NCBI GenBank assembly: GCA_015501055.1
Contig: JADNYV010000001.1
Location: 2,046,001-2,110,000 of the forward strand
Length of the DNA: 64,000 bases
Reading direction: 5' to 3'
Origin: Mucidula mucida
Taxonomy: Eukaryota > Basidiomycota > Agaricomycetes > Agaricales > Physalacriaceae
Below, in pieces: positions 30,875-42,400 of the stretch. Numbering within the stretch: the first letter of the stretch is position 1; every line of letters begins with the position of its first letter. A program made the translations under genes and the position numbers. The notes beneath the pieces were generated by a model. It worked only from the letters and a program-made list of their open reading frames with translations, was not told where the DNA came from and made no database searches.

Positions 30875-33198
30875 CTATGCAGGACTGGTATCGGATTCCT
30901 TCGAGGGTGTCTCGACAGGGGGCGTGGGGCCGTCTTTGAATGGCGCATATCTAGATTTCTTGCGAAGCGTAGCACCGTATCTGTTATGAGTCATGGCAGT
31001 TAGAGAATACTCATTTTGAGATACCCCGTGCGGCACGTACTTCACAAAGACAAACGGTATCGGAACCATGAAGAGTGCCACGAAGCCGATCAGCGTTGAT
31101 GCCCATCGAGGAGTCAACGAGTTGTACATTTGCGTCGCAAACAGCTGATCGAATCATGAGTGGAAACTCGGTAGCCTCAAGGCTCTCACGTACTGGAAAC
31201 CCGGCGCCAAAGAGAGACCGACAGACCGTATTACTAGTTAAGGCGCTGGCGGCGATTGCGACGTATGTGTCGATAATGTAGTTAAAAAAGCTTAACTAGG
31301 TTGAGGTAGTCGTTAGAACGGTACTCCGGTACTATAGCGGAACCAGACTCACATAGATCCCCATGATAGAGAAACCCATCAGACCGCCAGCCAGCATGGG
31401 ATAGCCAGTATGTTACATGAGGGTAGGAGGTCCATCTGGGTGCGCCAGTTAGCATTTAATTTAGTGAAACAATGCATCCTCTTTACCCGAATATGAAGAA
31501 AGACACGGCAAAAAGAGGGGAGGCAAACAGCGACATGCGTAAGCGTGATTCAGCCGGTACAGGATGAGGTGCGTATCGCTCTATCTCCCGCTCGTACTTA
31601 GGGTTGAACACCGCAAGGTACTTGGAAACATGGTGAACGTTGGGTGCAGAACGGCAAGGTGTGTACATACCAGAACAGTGGAAGTGGCAGCTCCAAGAAG
31701 GATAGGAAGGAACATGAGGCCAGTAATCCCTGCATTGAAGCCATGGCCTTCTCGAAACACTATAGGATATGCCTCAAATAAGAGGTACAAGCAGCCATAA
31801 ACAAACTAGCGGATGTAAAGCTGGTCAGCACTGTGAGCTTTATGAAGGCATTCGAGAACCTACACTCATGTAAACGGTGGTCGCGATGAGCATGGGCTCT
31901 CTAGCAAGCATTTTGAAAGGCCTGCCCAAAACATTCTCTATCTGTTGAGAGATGGTTTTCTTGTTTCTCTCCATGGGCGCATAGTATCGGGTATCGCCGG
32001 TCTCCTTGCGGAGTCTACGAGCTTTCTCGACCAATAGAATTGGCCTACAAAACATCAGTAAGACGAAAATATACAGGCGAGTAAGCATCTCACTTGTACG
32101 TTTCCGGAATGACAATCAAAATCAGCAACCAGCAGACGCCGGCAAATATGGCTAAAGTCCAGAACAGCCAGCGCCAGTCAGCTCCTACATCGAAATATGA
32201 GCAATGAGTTCGATGAACAAAGTCAATCGTTCCTACCTCTGACGGAAATGAATCCAGAAACGGTGGGACCAATGGCAGGGACTGCGAAAGGCGCTATCAC
32301 GAAGAACGCGAGTGCTTTGCCGCGGTCGCGTGCATTCCACATATCAGATATAACTGCTCTACAGACGGCGATGATGATCAATATCTCATAACCCATGCGA
32401 AAGAAGCGGCTACATACCCTGAGTTTGTCAGCGGTCCTGAGGCAAAGACCCCTCCCAAGAATCGAAAAACTATTAGGGAAGCTGTATTTGGCGCTAATGC
32501 CATGCCTAGCTGAAAACAGGCATAGACAAAGAAAGTCCCGCGGAAGATAGGAACTCTATAGGTGACCCAGTTGGTTAACGACAAAGATCGGTGCGCATCA
32601 TGCATACCTTCCGTATTCTTCACTCAGCGGGCCCCAAAGAAGAGGACTGTATGACAGGTGAGAGAGTTCTTGTAAAGCTTTTTTGAAATTCAACATACCC
32701 AACACAGAAGCCAGCTACGAACACAGAGATAACCAGAGTGCCGACTTCTTGTGAAAATGTAAACTTGGCCATGATCTCAGGGAGTATACCAGAAGCTGAA
32801 CAACCAGTCAACAATGTGAAAAATAGCCTAATTTTCACCTACGTGCAGAGCTAGCGAATGTTCTGTTCGCGAGGAGTGAGCATAGTGTTCTCCGCCGAGA
32901 TGTCGTAAACTCACGCGTTGAGGACAAGAATACCTCCCAGCATTGTTATTGTCCATCTCTTGATACGCGACCAGTTCTACACGATGCATTCAAGCTTGTT
33001 CCAGAAAGAGGAGTCGACATCAATGCATACCTTAGGATCGGCGGGGTCATCCGGTCCAATTGTGACGAGGAATGGATCGATTGCCTCTTTCCCCTCGACA
33101 ACGGTTTGAACAGATTGGTCATGTAGAGTAGCGTTGTCATCGAGGACTGTTATGCTGGTCTGTGCGGAAGGGATGTATAGGGGCGCGTATGAAGCCAT
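30875..33198 (-). CDS. MFS drug/polyamine exporter, DHA1 family, paralog 2, with one apparent frameshift
   Basis: Tandem paralog of the preceding exporter, with the same exon order. It starts MASYAPLYIPSAQTSITVLD (an in-frame Met also exists at 33261), then DPFLVTIGPDDPADPKNWS, FTFSQEVGTLVISVFVAGFC, PLLWGPLSEEYG, FRFLGGVFASGPLTNSG, APFAVPAIGPTVSGFISVRG, WRWLFWTLAIFAGVCWLL and PETYKPILLVEKARRLRKE. The later part has YGCLYLLFEAYPIVFREGHG, FNYIIDTYVAIAASALTSNT and SLFGAGFPVFATQMYN, ending SKESDTSPA. In the exon around 31340-31430 the frame reading WTSYPHVTYWLS does not continue into MLAGGLMGFSIMGIY: one extra base near 31397 separates them. If real, this removes the last four helices; if an error, the gene is intact. 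Confidence 0.82.
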
Positions 33199-33450
33199 GG
33201 AGGAAACCCGGGGAGTGGATGATCCATTGCTACCAGAGAGAGGCCGCTTATATACATGCAAACGCGCCGCGCGCCATCCATGTTCGTACGAAGAGTCAGA
33301 GCGCGATTCGGACTCAGTAAAGCCGCAGGATAAGTAAATCTGCGGGTCAAGCTGGTGGTATGCGAGTCGGAGTGCATCGCCACCACCGGTCCGATTCTGG
33401 ACAAGGCTCGTGACTGACTTTCTCTTTCAACAAACGTTGATGTTGAACTT

Positions 33451-35348
33451 ATGGATTTTACCGAGATCTACAAGCAGTCCGGCTCGCTAGTTTCTTTTAG
33501 TCCCGGAGGACACTTTATTCTCACAGCTATCGAGGAGAGACTTGTCATCCGACGAACAGACTCGTGTCAAATTGCGCGAACTGTTCTCATTGACGCGTCG
33601 CCTTCACCGACGAACTCATTTCTGCAGAAAACAACGGTCAAGACACGTATATCTCACGCGTCGTGGTCCTCCGACTCCGAATACTTCCTCGCCGCTTGTG
33701 CTCCCAAAGGTGTCGTTCACGTGTATAAGCTCCAAGACGAGCGGTGGTATGCAAGAATAGACGCCGGAGCAGAAGGTGGCTCTTTTGCGCATATTCCGCC
33801 CTTTTCCTTCTGACAGTCTTCTAGGACTCGTCAAGGCCGAATGGTCCCCCGATGGCAGGTATATTCTTTGTTTCTCCGAGTGGGGTGTACGCGCTCGCTC
33901 TATCAAGTTCTTTGCCAGGAACTCATTACTGCCCTTAGTTGAGAGTGACCATCTGGTCGCTGATTGACGGCCGTGCGACCTACATACAGTTTCCCTTGCA
34001 TCCGGACAAAGGTAGATTCAACTGCTTTTCCGGTGTGAATGCGTGGGCTTACATTCAGGCTACACGTTTCGAGCGGACGGCCGCTACTTCCTGCTCGCGG
34101 AAAGACACAAGTCTAAAGATACCTTGGGGATCTACGATGCACACGAGTCTTATCAGCTTGCCCGGGTAATGGTCCATGCTCAGGAAACTGTTTGAAGCTC
34201 ATCAGCGCAGTAGCATTTTCCTTTGCCAACGTCTTCTCTTGCATCGCTTGCTCTCTCGCCGAATGGGCATCATTTAGCTGTTTGGGAAGGTGCTCTTGAG
34301 GTGAGTAGCGCTGAAAAATCTTTGAATCTAACTCATGCACAACGCAGTACAAAATCTATATTCTTTCCCTTGTTGGTGATATTGTGGCGTCATTCTCCCC
34401 AGAGCCAGATCCTGGCCTCGGAATACGAGTTGTGTCCTGGCACCCCTCCGGTTCCTTTGTTCTTGTCGGAGGCTGGGATGACAAGGTGACCTCGTTATAC
34501 AAACCTTTGCAGTATTATTAATTCTAATTGTACTAGATACATATTCTTAGCACTGCAAGTTGGTCATGTGTGCATACTCTTGAGCTTTCCAGTCGTATCC
34601 CTGCCGGAGTGGTACGTGCCGCCCACACAGAAGGAATGCAATCTAACATGAGCGCAGAATATTTGGCGCGAACCGGAGGAATGGCTTACGGCGACAGAAG
34701 GACGCGGATTCCTCTCGTGTCCGTACTTAGTCATCTCCTTGTGTGTGATAATACTCAGTCCAATCGTAGATGAAAGGCTGCAACCTCCATATACGATAAC
34801 GTTGACCAAATCAGATCATACTCGGCCACATCCAAAGGGTGGTGTCATCCAACTGGACTGGAATCGCACAGGTACATTACTTCTTGCTCGTTTTGGTGAG
34901 TTTCTCATACGCCCGCCTCGAGTCGATGTTACAAGTAAATAATCACATATTACAGAGACGACCCCGACGGCCGTACATATTTTTGACTTTCCTCCGCCCA
35001 ACGCAACCTTCAGCCCACGCTTACGGAGCGTGCTTCTACACGCCCGGCCAGTACGGCAGGCCCGATGGAATCCTGCGCGTAAGGGTAGCTTAGCCGTGTG
35101 TTGCGGCTTACCTAGCTTATACACTTGGAGTGACGAATGGATTGGTGAGAACGGCACCGAGGAAGAGATTGCCGAGTGTGTCGGTGTCCCAGCCCGTGAG
35201 TAAGATGCGCGAATTTCGCATTGGTGTTGACTGCTTTGCAGAAAAATTTGACACACACGACATTCGTTGGGCGGCAGATGGTAAAGGGCTGTTGCTGTTA
35301 GACAAGGTCACGTTCTGTTGCGCGTTCGAAGTCGAAGATGACTTGTGA
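33451..35348 (+). CDS. WD-repeat protein of the WRAP73/WDR8 family
   Basis: A multi-exon gene for a WRAP73 (WDR8) orthologue, a beta-propeller protein that associates with spindle poles or centrosomes in animals and fission yeast. It starts MDFTEIYKQSGSLVSFSPGG. WD-type blades include RISHASWSSDSEYFLAACAP, VKAEWSPDGRYILCFSEWGL, RVTIWSLIDGRATYIQFPLH, DGRYFLLAERHKSKDTLGIY and LALSPNGHHLAVWEGALEYK. Then IRVVSWHPSGSFVLVGGWDD, IWREPEEWLTATEG, GGVIQLDWNRTGTLLLARF, LPSLYTWSDEWIGE and HDIRWAADGKGLLLLDKVTF, ending VEDDL at 35348. Exons join in frame at canonical short introns (about ten). The order FTE.YK, then SEW.LRVTIWSL, ALE.YKI and SWHPSG follows human WRAP73. No defect seen. Confidence 0.9.
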
Positions 35349-35778
35349 CTTGGGCGGAGGTACCGGATTTGCGGACAACCGGACAACCAGTTCTCTGGGC
35401 TATGATACAACCCAGTTTTGAGGATAATCCGAGGGACTGGTTATTCTTCAATTCTTGAGAAGCGGAATGTGTTGGCAGTTTATGGCATCACGCAAGTCGG
35501 AGGAAGCTTTCACGCTCTCATGTCAACTCGCAGCAGGGCTGAAGATTAAAATTAACGGAAAGCGGCCCTTGATGTACCTGCAGGAACGCTATCTGATAGC
35601 TTTCTCATCTTATCATACGCCACATCTTATCGTACCATTCCGTGCATTTATCTGATAAGCAATAGATTCAACTCTCGGCATTATGATGTCTGGAATTCAA
35701 GAAGATCAAATCCAAAATCTTCATTCATGGCACTTTGGCATGTACATAATTCTTAATGTTAACACATTTATAGTATAA

Positions 35779-37925
35779 TCATACAACAGTCTTAGGAACA
35801 CCTTCGTACAAAATCATATTCGGGAAAGGACTGTAGACCACCTGCAGCGCCACATATTCAGAAGGGCCAGGGCTAAGAATAGCTGACAGACTCACATCGC
35901 GATACAGGCCCTGAAGCCTCATTCTCATCAGACATTTCCCGTGAACCGTTGTCTGTTCCGGGCTCAACCAGGCATCGCGTAACTCGTGGACGGCCGGGAT
36001 AGTCTTGTCCAAATGATAGCGCAGAATTTCCCAGCCACGGCCATCGTAATGCAGCCAAGGAGCCGAATCAACCGTTGCAGATGGTTGTGAATTAAGGTGT
36101 GGTAGAATTTCGAGTAGGCTTCCTTCCTGGTGTCAATGGGGATTTGATGACCAGGTAAAAATTCGAAGTCGTAGCCAGTCGATTCCGCGAGCGTGGGGGG
36201 TGAATACGCAAGCCACCGAGGTCGCGCATAACAAATCCAAGGAGTTCTCCGGTTTTTACATTGAAGCGAAGTAAGGTGTTTTGTGCATGTGCTTCGAACG
36301 CCACCCCGTTAAAAATCAACGGGGGCAGCATGGAGCGACACGCAAGGCCGATGTAGCTATATAGTAATGTTTGTCAGCAAATCTGGGGCGAGAATAACAT
36401 CAGAAATCAACCTATCGAGGAACTTGACCCGCTTCTCGTCCGTGTCAAGTGAGAAAAGGTGCTCCACAACAGACACACCAGGGGCAATTCCAGCGTGCCC
36501 GCGTTCAAGTAGGGCCGCCACGACGATGACATTCTCGCCCTCAGACGGCTGGTAAACGTTCCTGTAAATGGCCGTGGAATGTTTCGCTATTTCAGGATCC
36601 ACGTTCCCAAACACAAAGCTAGCAGACTCTTTCTCCACATGAAGAATATTAGGGTCGAGAGTCAGCCTTGGGACGACCTCTGTTGAGAACCTCGGCCCGA
36701 AATTCGCGGTGTAATGGGAGATCGTTCGGAGGCACGAAGAAATCTTGACGCCTACAGCTAACTTCAGAGCCATGCCAGGGAGCTCCGGGACGATGACAGT
36801 CCTGGAAACCAGTTGATGTTAGCCGAAGCATATGCGTAGAAATTCTACACCTGCCTGATGCTAGATTGACCATGAGCCTGGACGCTAATGTTCGGGGGTA
36901 AGACATCTGCCCCCGGGAATTTAGACACGAAATTATTGATTTGCATCTCGTGGACTGGGATGAGAACCTTCGAGTCGTCAGGGGTTATGCTTTCCCCGCA
37001 GGCTGCAGCAGCTTTCTCCGCTAGTTCTCGGGTAAGGGTTTCGAATGGGCCTAGAGTCTTGAAATTTTCGCGAGGAACACGAGCAAATCGTATTTTCGGG
37101 TGGTACCAGTCGTAATCTGATTCCGCGGATGGAAGCATCCTTGCTCGATGCATCTAGGAATACTGAGTGAGCGAAGGATTCGCATTTGGAGAAGAAGCTT
37201 ACTGGGTGCGTGGGGTGGCCTTCGACCAAGCTCTGCTCCCATTCCAAGGGCGGAGAGGCCAAGGTCGGACAGGCGGGAGGATTCTCGTACGATTTTTCTG
37301 TGAGTGCATTGTTACAATGTTCCTAGCATGTTCAAGAAAGGACAGAGCTTACGCTGCCAATAGAAAGAACTCTGTATCTCCTCCTCGATAGTCGTATCTT
37401 GGATGACCATGTTTGCCACAAACTTACGCCACAAAGGAACAGGATTTTGGACCAGACGGAGGGAGAAGGTGCCAATATCCCATGGAGGCGGGCGTAAAGT
37501 TTGCTTTACCAACTCAGTAAATGGACCCTGTTGTACTGTTCAGCCCAAGGAGAGTGTGTACCAGAATCAGAATGTCTCACCGACACGCTCTCCGAGTCGT
37601 CAACGTCGACGACGTCGTAGATCTCACCGATCATATCAAGCGGATCTACAAGGCCGACAACATAACCGTGTTTGTGAGCTATAGCCTCTTTGAGAACCGG
37701 AACATTCGATAAGGGAACGATGGCAAAGATGTCCTGAGATCGGAGGGTACGATGGATAATGAGACCCTCGTTGAAGAGACTGGGAGAGAGGACGACAAGC
37801 AATCCTCGCGTAGCGTCCGTTGCCGGCAACAAGGGGACATAGAACGCCCGCAGTAGAGACTCGGTCACTAAGCAAGAAATGATACGAGAAGAAATGGCAA
37901 AAGCGGCAAGCTGTGAGGGAGACAT
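35779..37925 (-). CDS. IucA/IucC-type NRPS-independent siderophore (NIS) synthetase, two apparent frameshifts near the 3' end
   Basis: NIS synthetases activate a carboxylic acid such as citrate as an acyl-adenylate and condense it with an amine or alcohol to build a hydroxy-carboxylate siderophore. It starts MSPSQLAAFAISSRIISCLV. The ATP-binding motif is EGHPTHPMHRARMLPSAESD (HP-HP-K/R pattern). Then VLIPVHEMQINNFVSKFPGA, LKLAVGVKISSCLRTISHYT (family K-S-LRTI motif), RHAGIAPGVSV-like region, LACRSMLPPLIFNGVAFEAH, AQNTLLRFNVKTGELLGFVM, RDLGGLRIHP, the C-terminal helices SKFYHTLIHNHLQRLIRLLG and HLDKTIPAVHELRDAWLSPE. It ends YEGVPKTVV. About seven introns. One C is missing from a run at 36195-36200 and one base near 36051; both break the reading frame. 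The rest is so well preserved that sequence error is as likely as decay. Fungal members include the rhizoferrin synthetase of Mucoromycota; the product here is unknown. Confidence 0.85.
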
Positions 37926-39467
37926 GACGCGACGTTTAGGTTGGGTGGCTTTCCGAATCCATGCAGACAGTGCGTCTATTTGTAGTAGCGCGGAGCTGAT
38001 CCCATCGCTGCGGGAACAAAAAAACGGACATGCCGCTTATGTCAATTTCTTCACAAGGGCGAGAACCATTGGAGTACCAATGGTTACTAGATGGAAGCAA
38101 TTGCGCCTCTCTGCGGCTACAGGGACATTATTCGTGAACTTTTCTTTGCTCGGTCATTTTACTGACGCGCTCTAATTAGAAAGTCGAGATGGCATCACTT
38201 GATTGATGGCGCCAAGCCGAAGTCTTTGATCAGTTCGGAGACACGTTCTCATCACAGTGGTCGGAGTCCATGCATGGAAGATAATATCTTACCTGATCCT
38301 CACTGGCCTCGAGTTGGGGAAGCACACCCAGAACCAAGGATTGTACTTCATATAGAACCAGGCCATCGGACTAGATCCTGAAGACGGGATGTCGGTCAAC
38401 GCTTGAAGAGACTTCTCCCTGTTGGCGATTGACGTGGCACAAGAAGAAGAGAAGAATAATAAATCGTCATACTTTGGTTCTCAGACGCAACTGAATAGGT
38501 TTGAACTCATCATGCGCACTTTCGACTGTGCTGAAAGTGGAGAGTGAGCAAGCAATCATGGACACAAAAGGTATAACATACTGAAATGAGGTTTCTCACT
38601 CGCACGCGACTGAGAGAATGCAAACGTGCTCCAAGAATGAAGCTCTTGGCAAGGCAATTCTTTAGCAACGTACGTTGCTGCGTGAGTATTCGAGAGAAAC
38701 GACTGAATATGCCCAAGAGCATATTGTTCACACGTTCAAGAACCATGGGTAAGTTGGCCGACTTACGGATTATCAGATAAGCGAAATTTCGCATAGTTTA
38801 AATTTAACCGCATGTCATGACTGGGCGACAATGAAAGAGTTACCATAAGTGAGGCTCGCGGGAGGGTTCGTGGCAGCGTGGCACGAAATTCAGAGTAAGA
38901 CCAGGTGTGTGCGGTTGGCGAGAAGTTGGAGACAATGACGCGAGAGGGTCGTAGTGTAGTTGCTAACGACGCCACTATAGGCGTGATAGTAGCACACGCG
39001 ACTTGTGCGTGCAACAGGAAAAGATGGTCCAGTGCGCAAATGAAGGGGCGGAAATCCTACCTACTGCAATGCTTTTCACTTTACCTCACAGAGAAACGAT
39101 GATACGACGTCCTTGAAGGGTGTTATGATGCTTTGGGTAGCTTTCTGAAGAGCAAAAGCACAACGGGACTCTGCGAAGGTGAGGGGTATTGTGGGAAAAA
39201 CGTTTTGAATAAATCTGGGCTTTCCTCATTAGGTAGGCGTGTATTCCCACCAAGCTCATCCCAAACCGTCACACGGAAGGTCGGAACCGCGTCAGGAAGG
39301 GCGGTAGTTTACATGACTGCTATGAAAAATGACCGAAGACACACCTTTTACCACATGCACTATCATTGGACGGCCGAAGGGCGATCAGATTTGTTACAAC
39401 ATACCCATGCTTACCTAGGTTTCTTCCCTATCGACTTGCCCATTCTCCGACTCTCTTGACTACCATA
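37926..39467. other. Long intergenic region without a supported gene
   Basis: About 1.5 kb between the divergent siderophore synthetase and ABC transporter starts. It holds several short frames on both strands, none with recognisable domains or convincing splice structure. It probably contains the promoters of both genes. I looked for GATA-type iron-regulator sites (such as ATCWGATAA) and note TATCAGATAAGCG near 38770 and several GATA cores, but cannot claim function. Confidence 0.4.
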
Positions 39468-42400
39468 ATGGGCGCGAAAGATGAAGACGAAAAGGTCGCT
39501 TTTGAGGAATCACAGTCGCATACCTCTCCCCACCTCAACCTCGATGCTGGTGATCAGATATACCGAATACGAACGAGCTGGTGGAAGCTCTGGTACGCGC
39601 GCACACTGCAATGTCTTCGTGCCTATACACTGACATCTTGCGCTTAGGCTGCCGAAAGATCCGCCGCCTCCACCGCCGGCGTCCCTTTCAGATGCACCTG
39701 TACGTCTTATTCTGGTCAATCCCCTGCTAGGTTTACGAGTTTTCGAACTTGAAGGTCATTCCCATTGTCAACGTTTCGCTCTTCTCGAAATTAACATACT
39801 CATGGATCACTCCTCTCATGGTAGCGCGCGTCTTCCTTCTCATTGACGTTTACTAACCTACTACAGGTCCTTGGTTACCAAAGGACTCTGCAGGCTCCCG
39901 ATCTCTGGAAAGTTGACCCTTTGCACGAGGCTGGACGATTATCTAAACTATTAGACGAATCTTGGGAGCGTCGTTCTCAAAAGGCTGAATCGTGGAATGC
40001 AAGACTTGCAGCTGGCGAACTCAAACCTAGTTACTTCAAACGTATGCGGTGGTCATTTCAGTGCGTACTCCACGGTACACATTTCAAGCAACATTGGCAT
40101 CAGCTCGAGAAGCAATGGCAAGAGTGTGGGGGTAAGAAGGAACCAAGCCTTGCTTGGGCTCTGAACGACGTCTTTGGTCATCTCTTCTGGATCGGTGGCG
40201 CATTTAAGGCATTACAAAATGAGCTTCACGCTCTTCTCTGTGTGCTAACATCTTACAGGTTTTCGGAGACACGGCACAGCTCATGGGTCCTCTCCTCGTC
40301 AAGGTACAAACCGTATTGGAAACGCGCTATTATAGTCTAACTTTTCATATCAGGCTATCATTAACTTCGCTAAGCAACGCGCTTCTGCGCGTCTTGATGG
40401 TACTGAACCGCCGAGTATCGGGCGAGGTATAGGCATGGCGATTGGTTTGTTCTGTATCGTTATCCTGGCGAGCTTAACGCAGCATCAAGTTGAGCATACT
40501 CTTCCTGGAATGTCAAATACTGACTGCCTCAGTTCTTCTGGCGCTCAATGACGACCGGCGTGCTCGCGAGAGCTGCTCTTATCAATTCTATATATAAACG
40601 TGGCATTATGCTGTCTGGTGAAGCACGGACGCAGTATTCAAATTCTGCTCTTATCAATCACATCTCGACCGATGTGTGTGCCTTTCCTTTATGACAGGCG
40701 TAGTCTGAAATATGGACCAGGTCAGCAGAATAGACGCTGCCTCTCAGTGGTTTGTAAGTCCTCTACGCTTATTCGTGCCGCACATGTTAACGCGTTCCTT
40801 TGCAGCACGCCGGTTAGTTTGCACGATCCGAGTAATGATTGGCTTTCATATCGTGCAGGATGGACTGCCCCAATCCAGGTTACGGTCTGTCTCATCATCC
40901 TGCTTGTGCAAGTGCGTTGTGAGCCTTTCACGACCCCATTTCTCTGAACGATTCAGCTCGGTCCCTCCGTTCTTGCCGGATTCCTGTTGTTTTTCCTTGT
41001 GGCGCCCATTCAAGAACGAGTTATGGCACATAGATTCTCGATCCGATCCGGCTCCATGAAATTTACTGACCAGCGTGCCAAGACTCTTCTTGAAGTACTT
41101 GGTGAGCTTTCTGGCTCTGTTCGTCTGCATTTGCCAAATGGGCTTTCCAGGCGCCATGAGAATTGTTAAATATTTCTGTTACGAAGTGCCATTCTTGAAC
41201 CGTAAGCTGGAGAGAGTCGCGTCGATCGCGCCTGACTTCTTCCATAGGTATCTTCGAGACTCGCAAGAATGAACTACGCGGCATAAGACAGATGCATCAC
41301 GCTCAATCTGCCAAGTACGTGCACCATCGTTGTCAATTTGTGATCTTATGATCCAAGTACTGCGTTCGCGTATTCCATTCCGGTACTGGCGTCCACACTG
41401 GCCTTTGTGACGTATACGAGTACACACGACGACTTCGATCCCGCCATTATTTTTGCGTCCCTCAGTCTATTCCAGGTTCGACGGTTCCCCTTTGTCATGA
41501 CTGTTTACTTACTCCTTGTCAGCTTTTGCGGCAACCGATGATGTTCTTACCTCGGTCGCTCTCAATGACGGCGGATGCAGTTAATGCGTTAGAGCGCCTG
41601 ACAGGACTCTTTCACGCAAAATTGATAACCGACGTTCCCTTCATAGTAGATCCCATGCAACCGGAAGCGATCAGGGCAAAGAGCGTATCATTTCAGTGGG
41701 AGGTATCGTCATCTCCTGCTGAAGATTCGAGCAAGGAAGGGGCCCTTCGAGATTCGTCTGTAGGGCACGGAGATCCGGACCCACCGTTCCGCGTCTTGAA
41801 TGTCAGTTTAGATGTGCCCCGAGGGTGCTTAGCAGCCATAGTTGGACGAGTCGGAAGTGGAAAGGTACGCGAAAACGTTGAGTCGCTGGCAATTCTTGCG
41901 TGTACCAATCTGTTCTCAGTCTAGTCTTCTTCAAGGCCTTATTGGGGAAATGAAACTCCTAGAAGGACAGTTCTCATTCGGCGGGCGGGTTGCATACTGT
42001 CCGCAAACGGCTTGGATACAGAACGCGACCTTGGTCAGTAATTTATGAGTTATATAGCAGCCAGTACCAACCTTAACACAGAAGGATAACATCTTATTCG
42101 GACAACCCTTCGATACCGCGAAGTACTGGAGTGTCTTGGAGCGAGCCTGCCTGATACCCGATCTACAAATGCTACCTGACGGTGACTTGACAGAGGTCCT
42201 ATCTAATCACCTCCGCCCGTCGTGTGTCTAATTCGCTGTATAGATAGGCGAAAAGGGCATCAACCTTAGTGGGGGTCAAAAGCAAAGGGTGAGTTCGACT
42301 CATGAAGCTCTTTCAGCTTTGCTGATCGTATTGTCAATGCAGGTCAACATTGCTCGAGCACTCTACTATGACGCAGATGTGCTTATCTTCGATGATCCCT

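Noticed and set aside
38510..39102. Several overlapping frames of 60-95 residues in the long intergenic region
   Set aside because: No domain, no splice structure, frames on both strands overlap each other.
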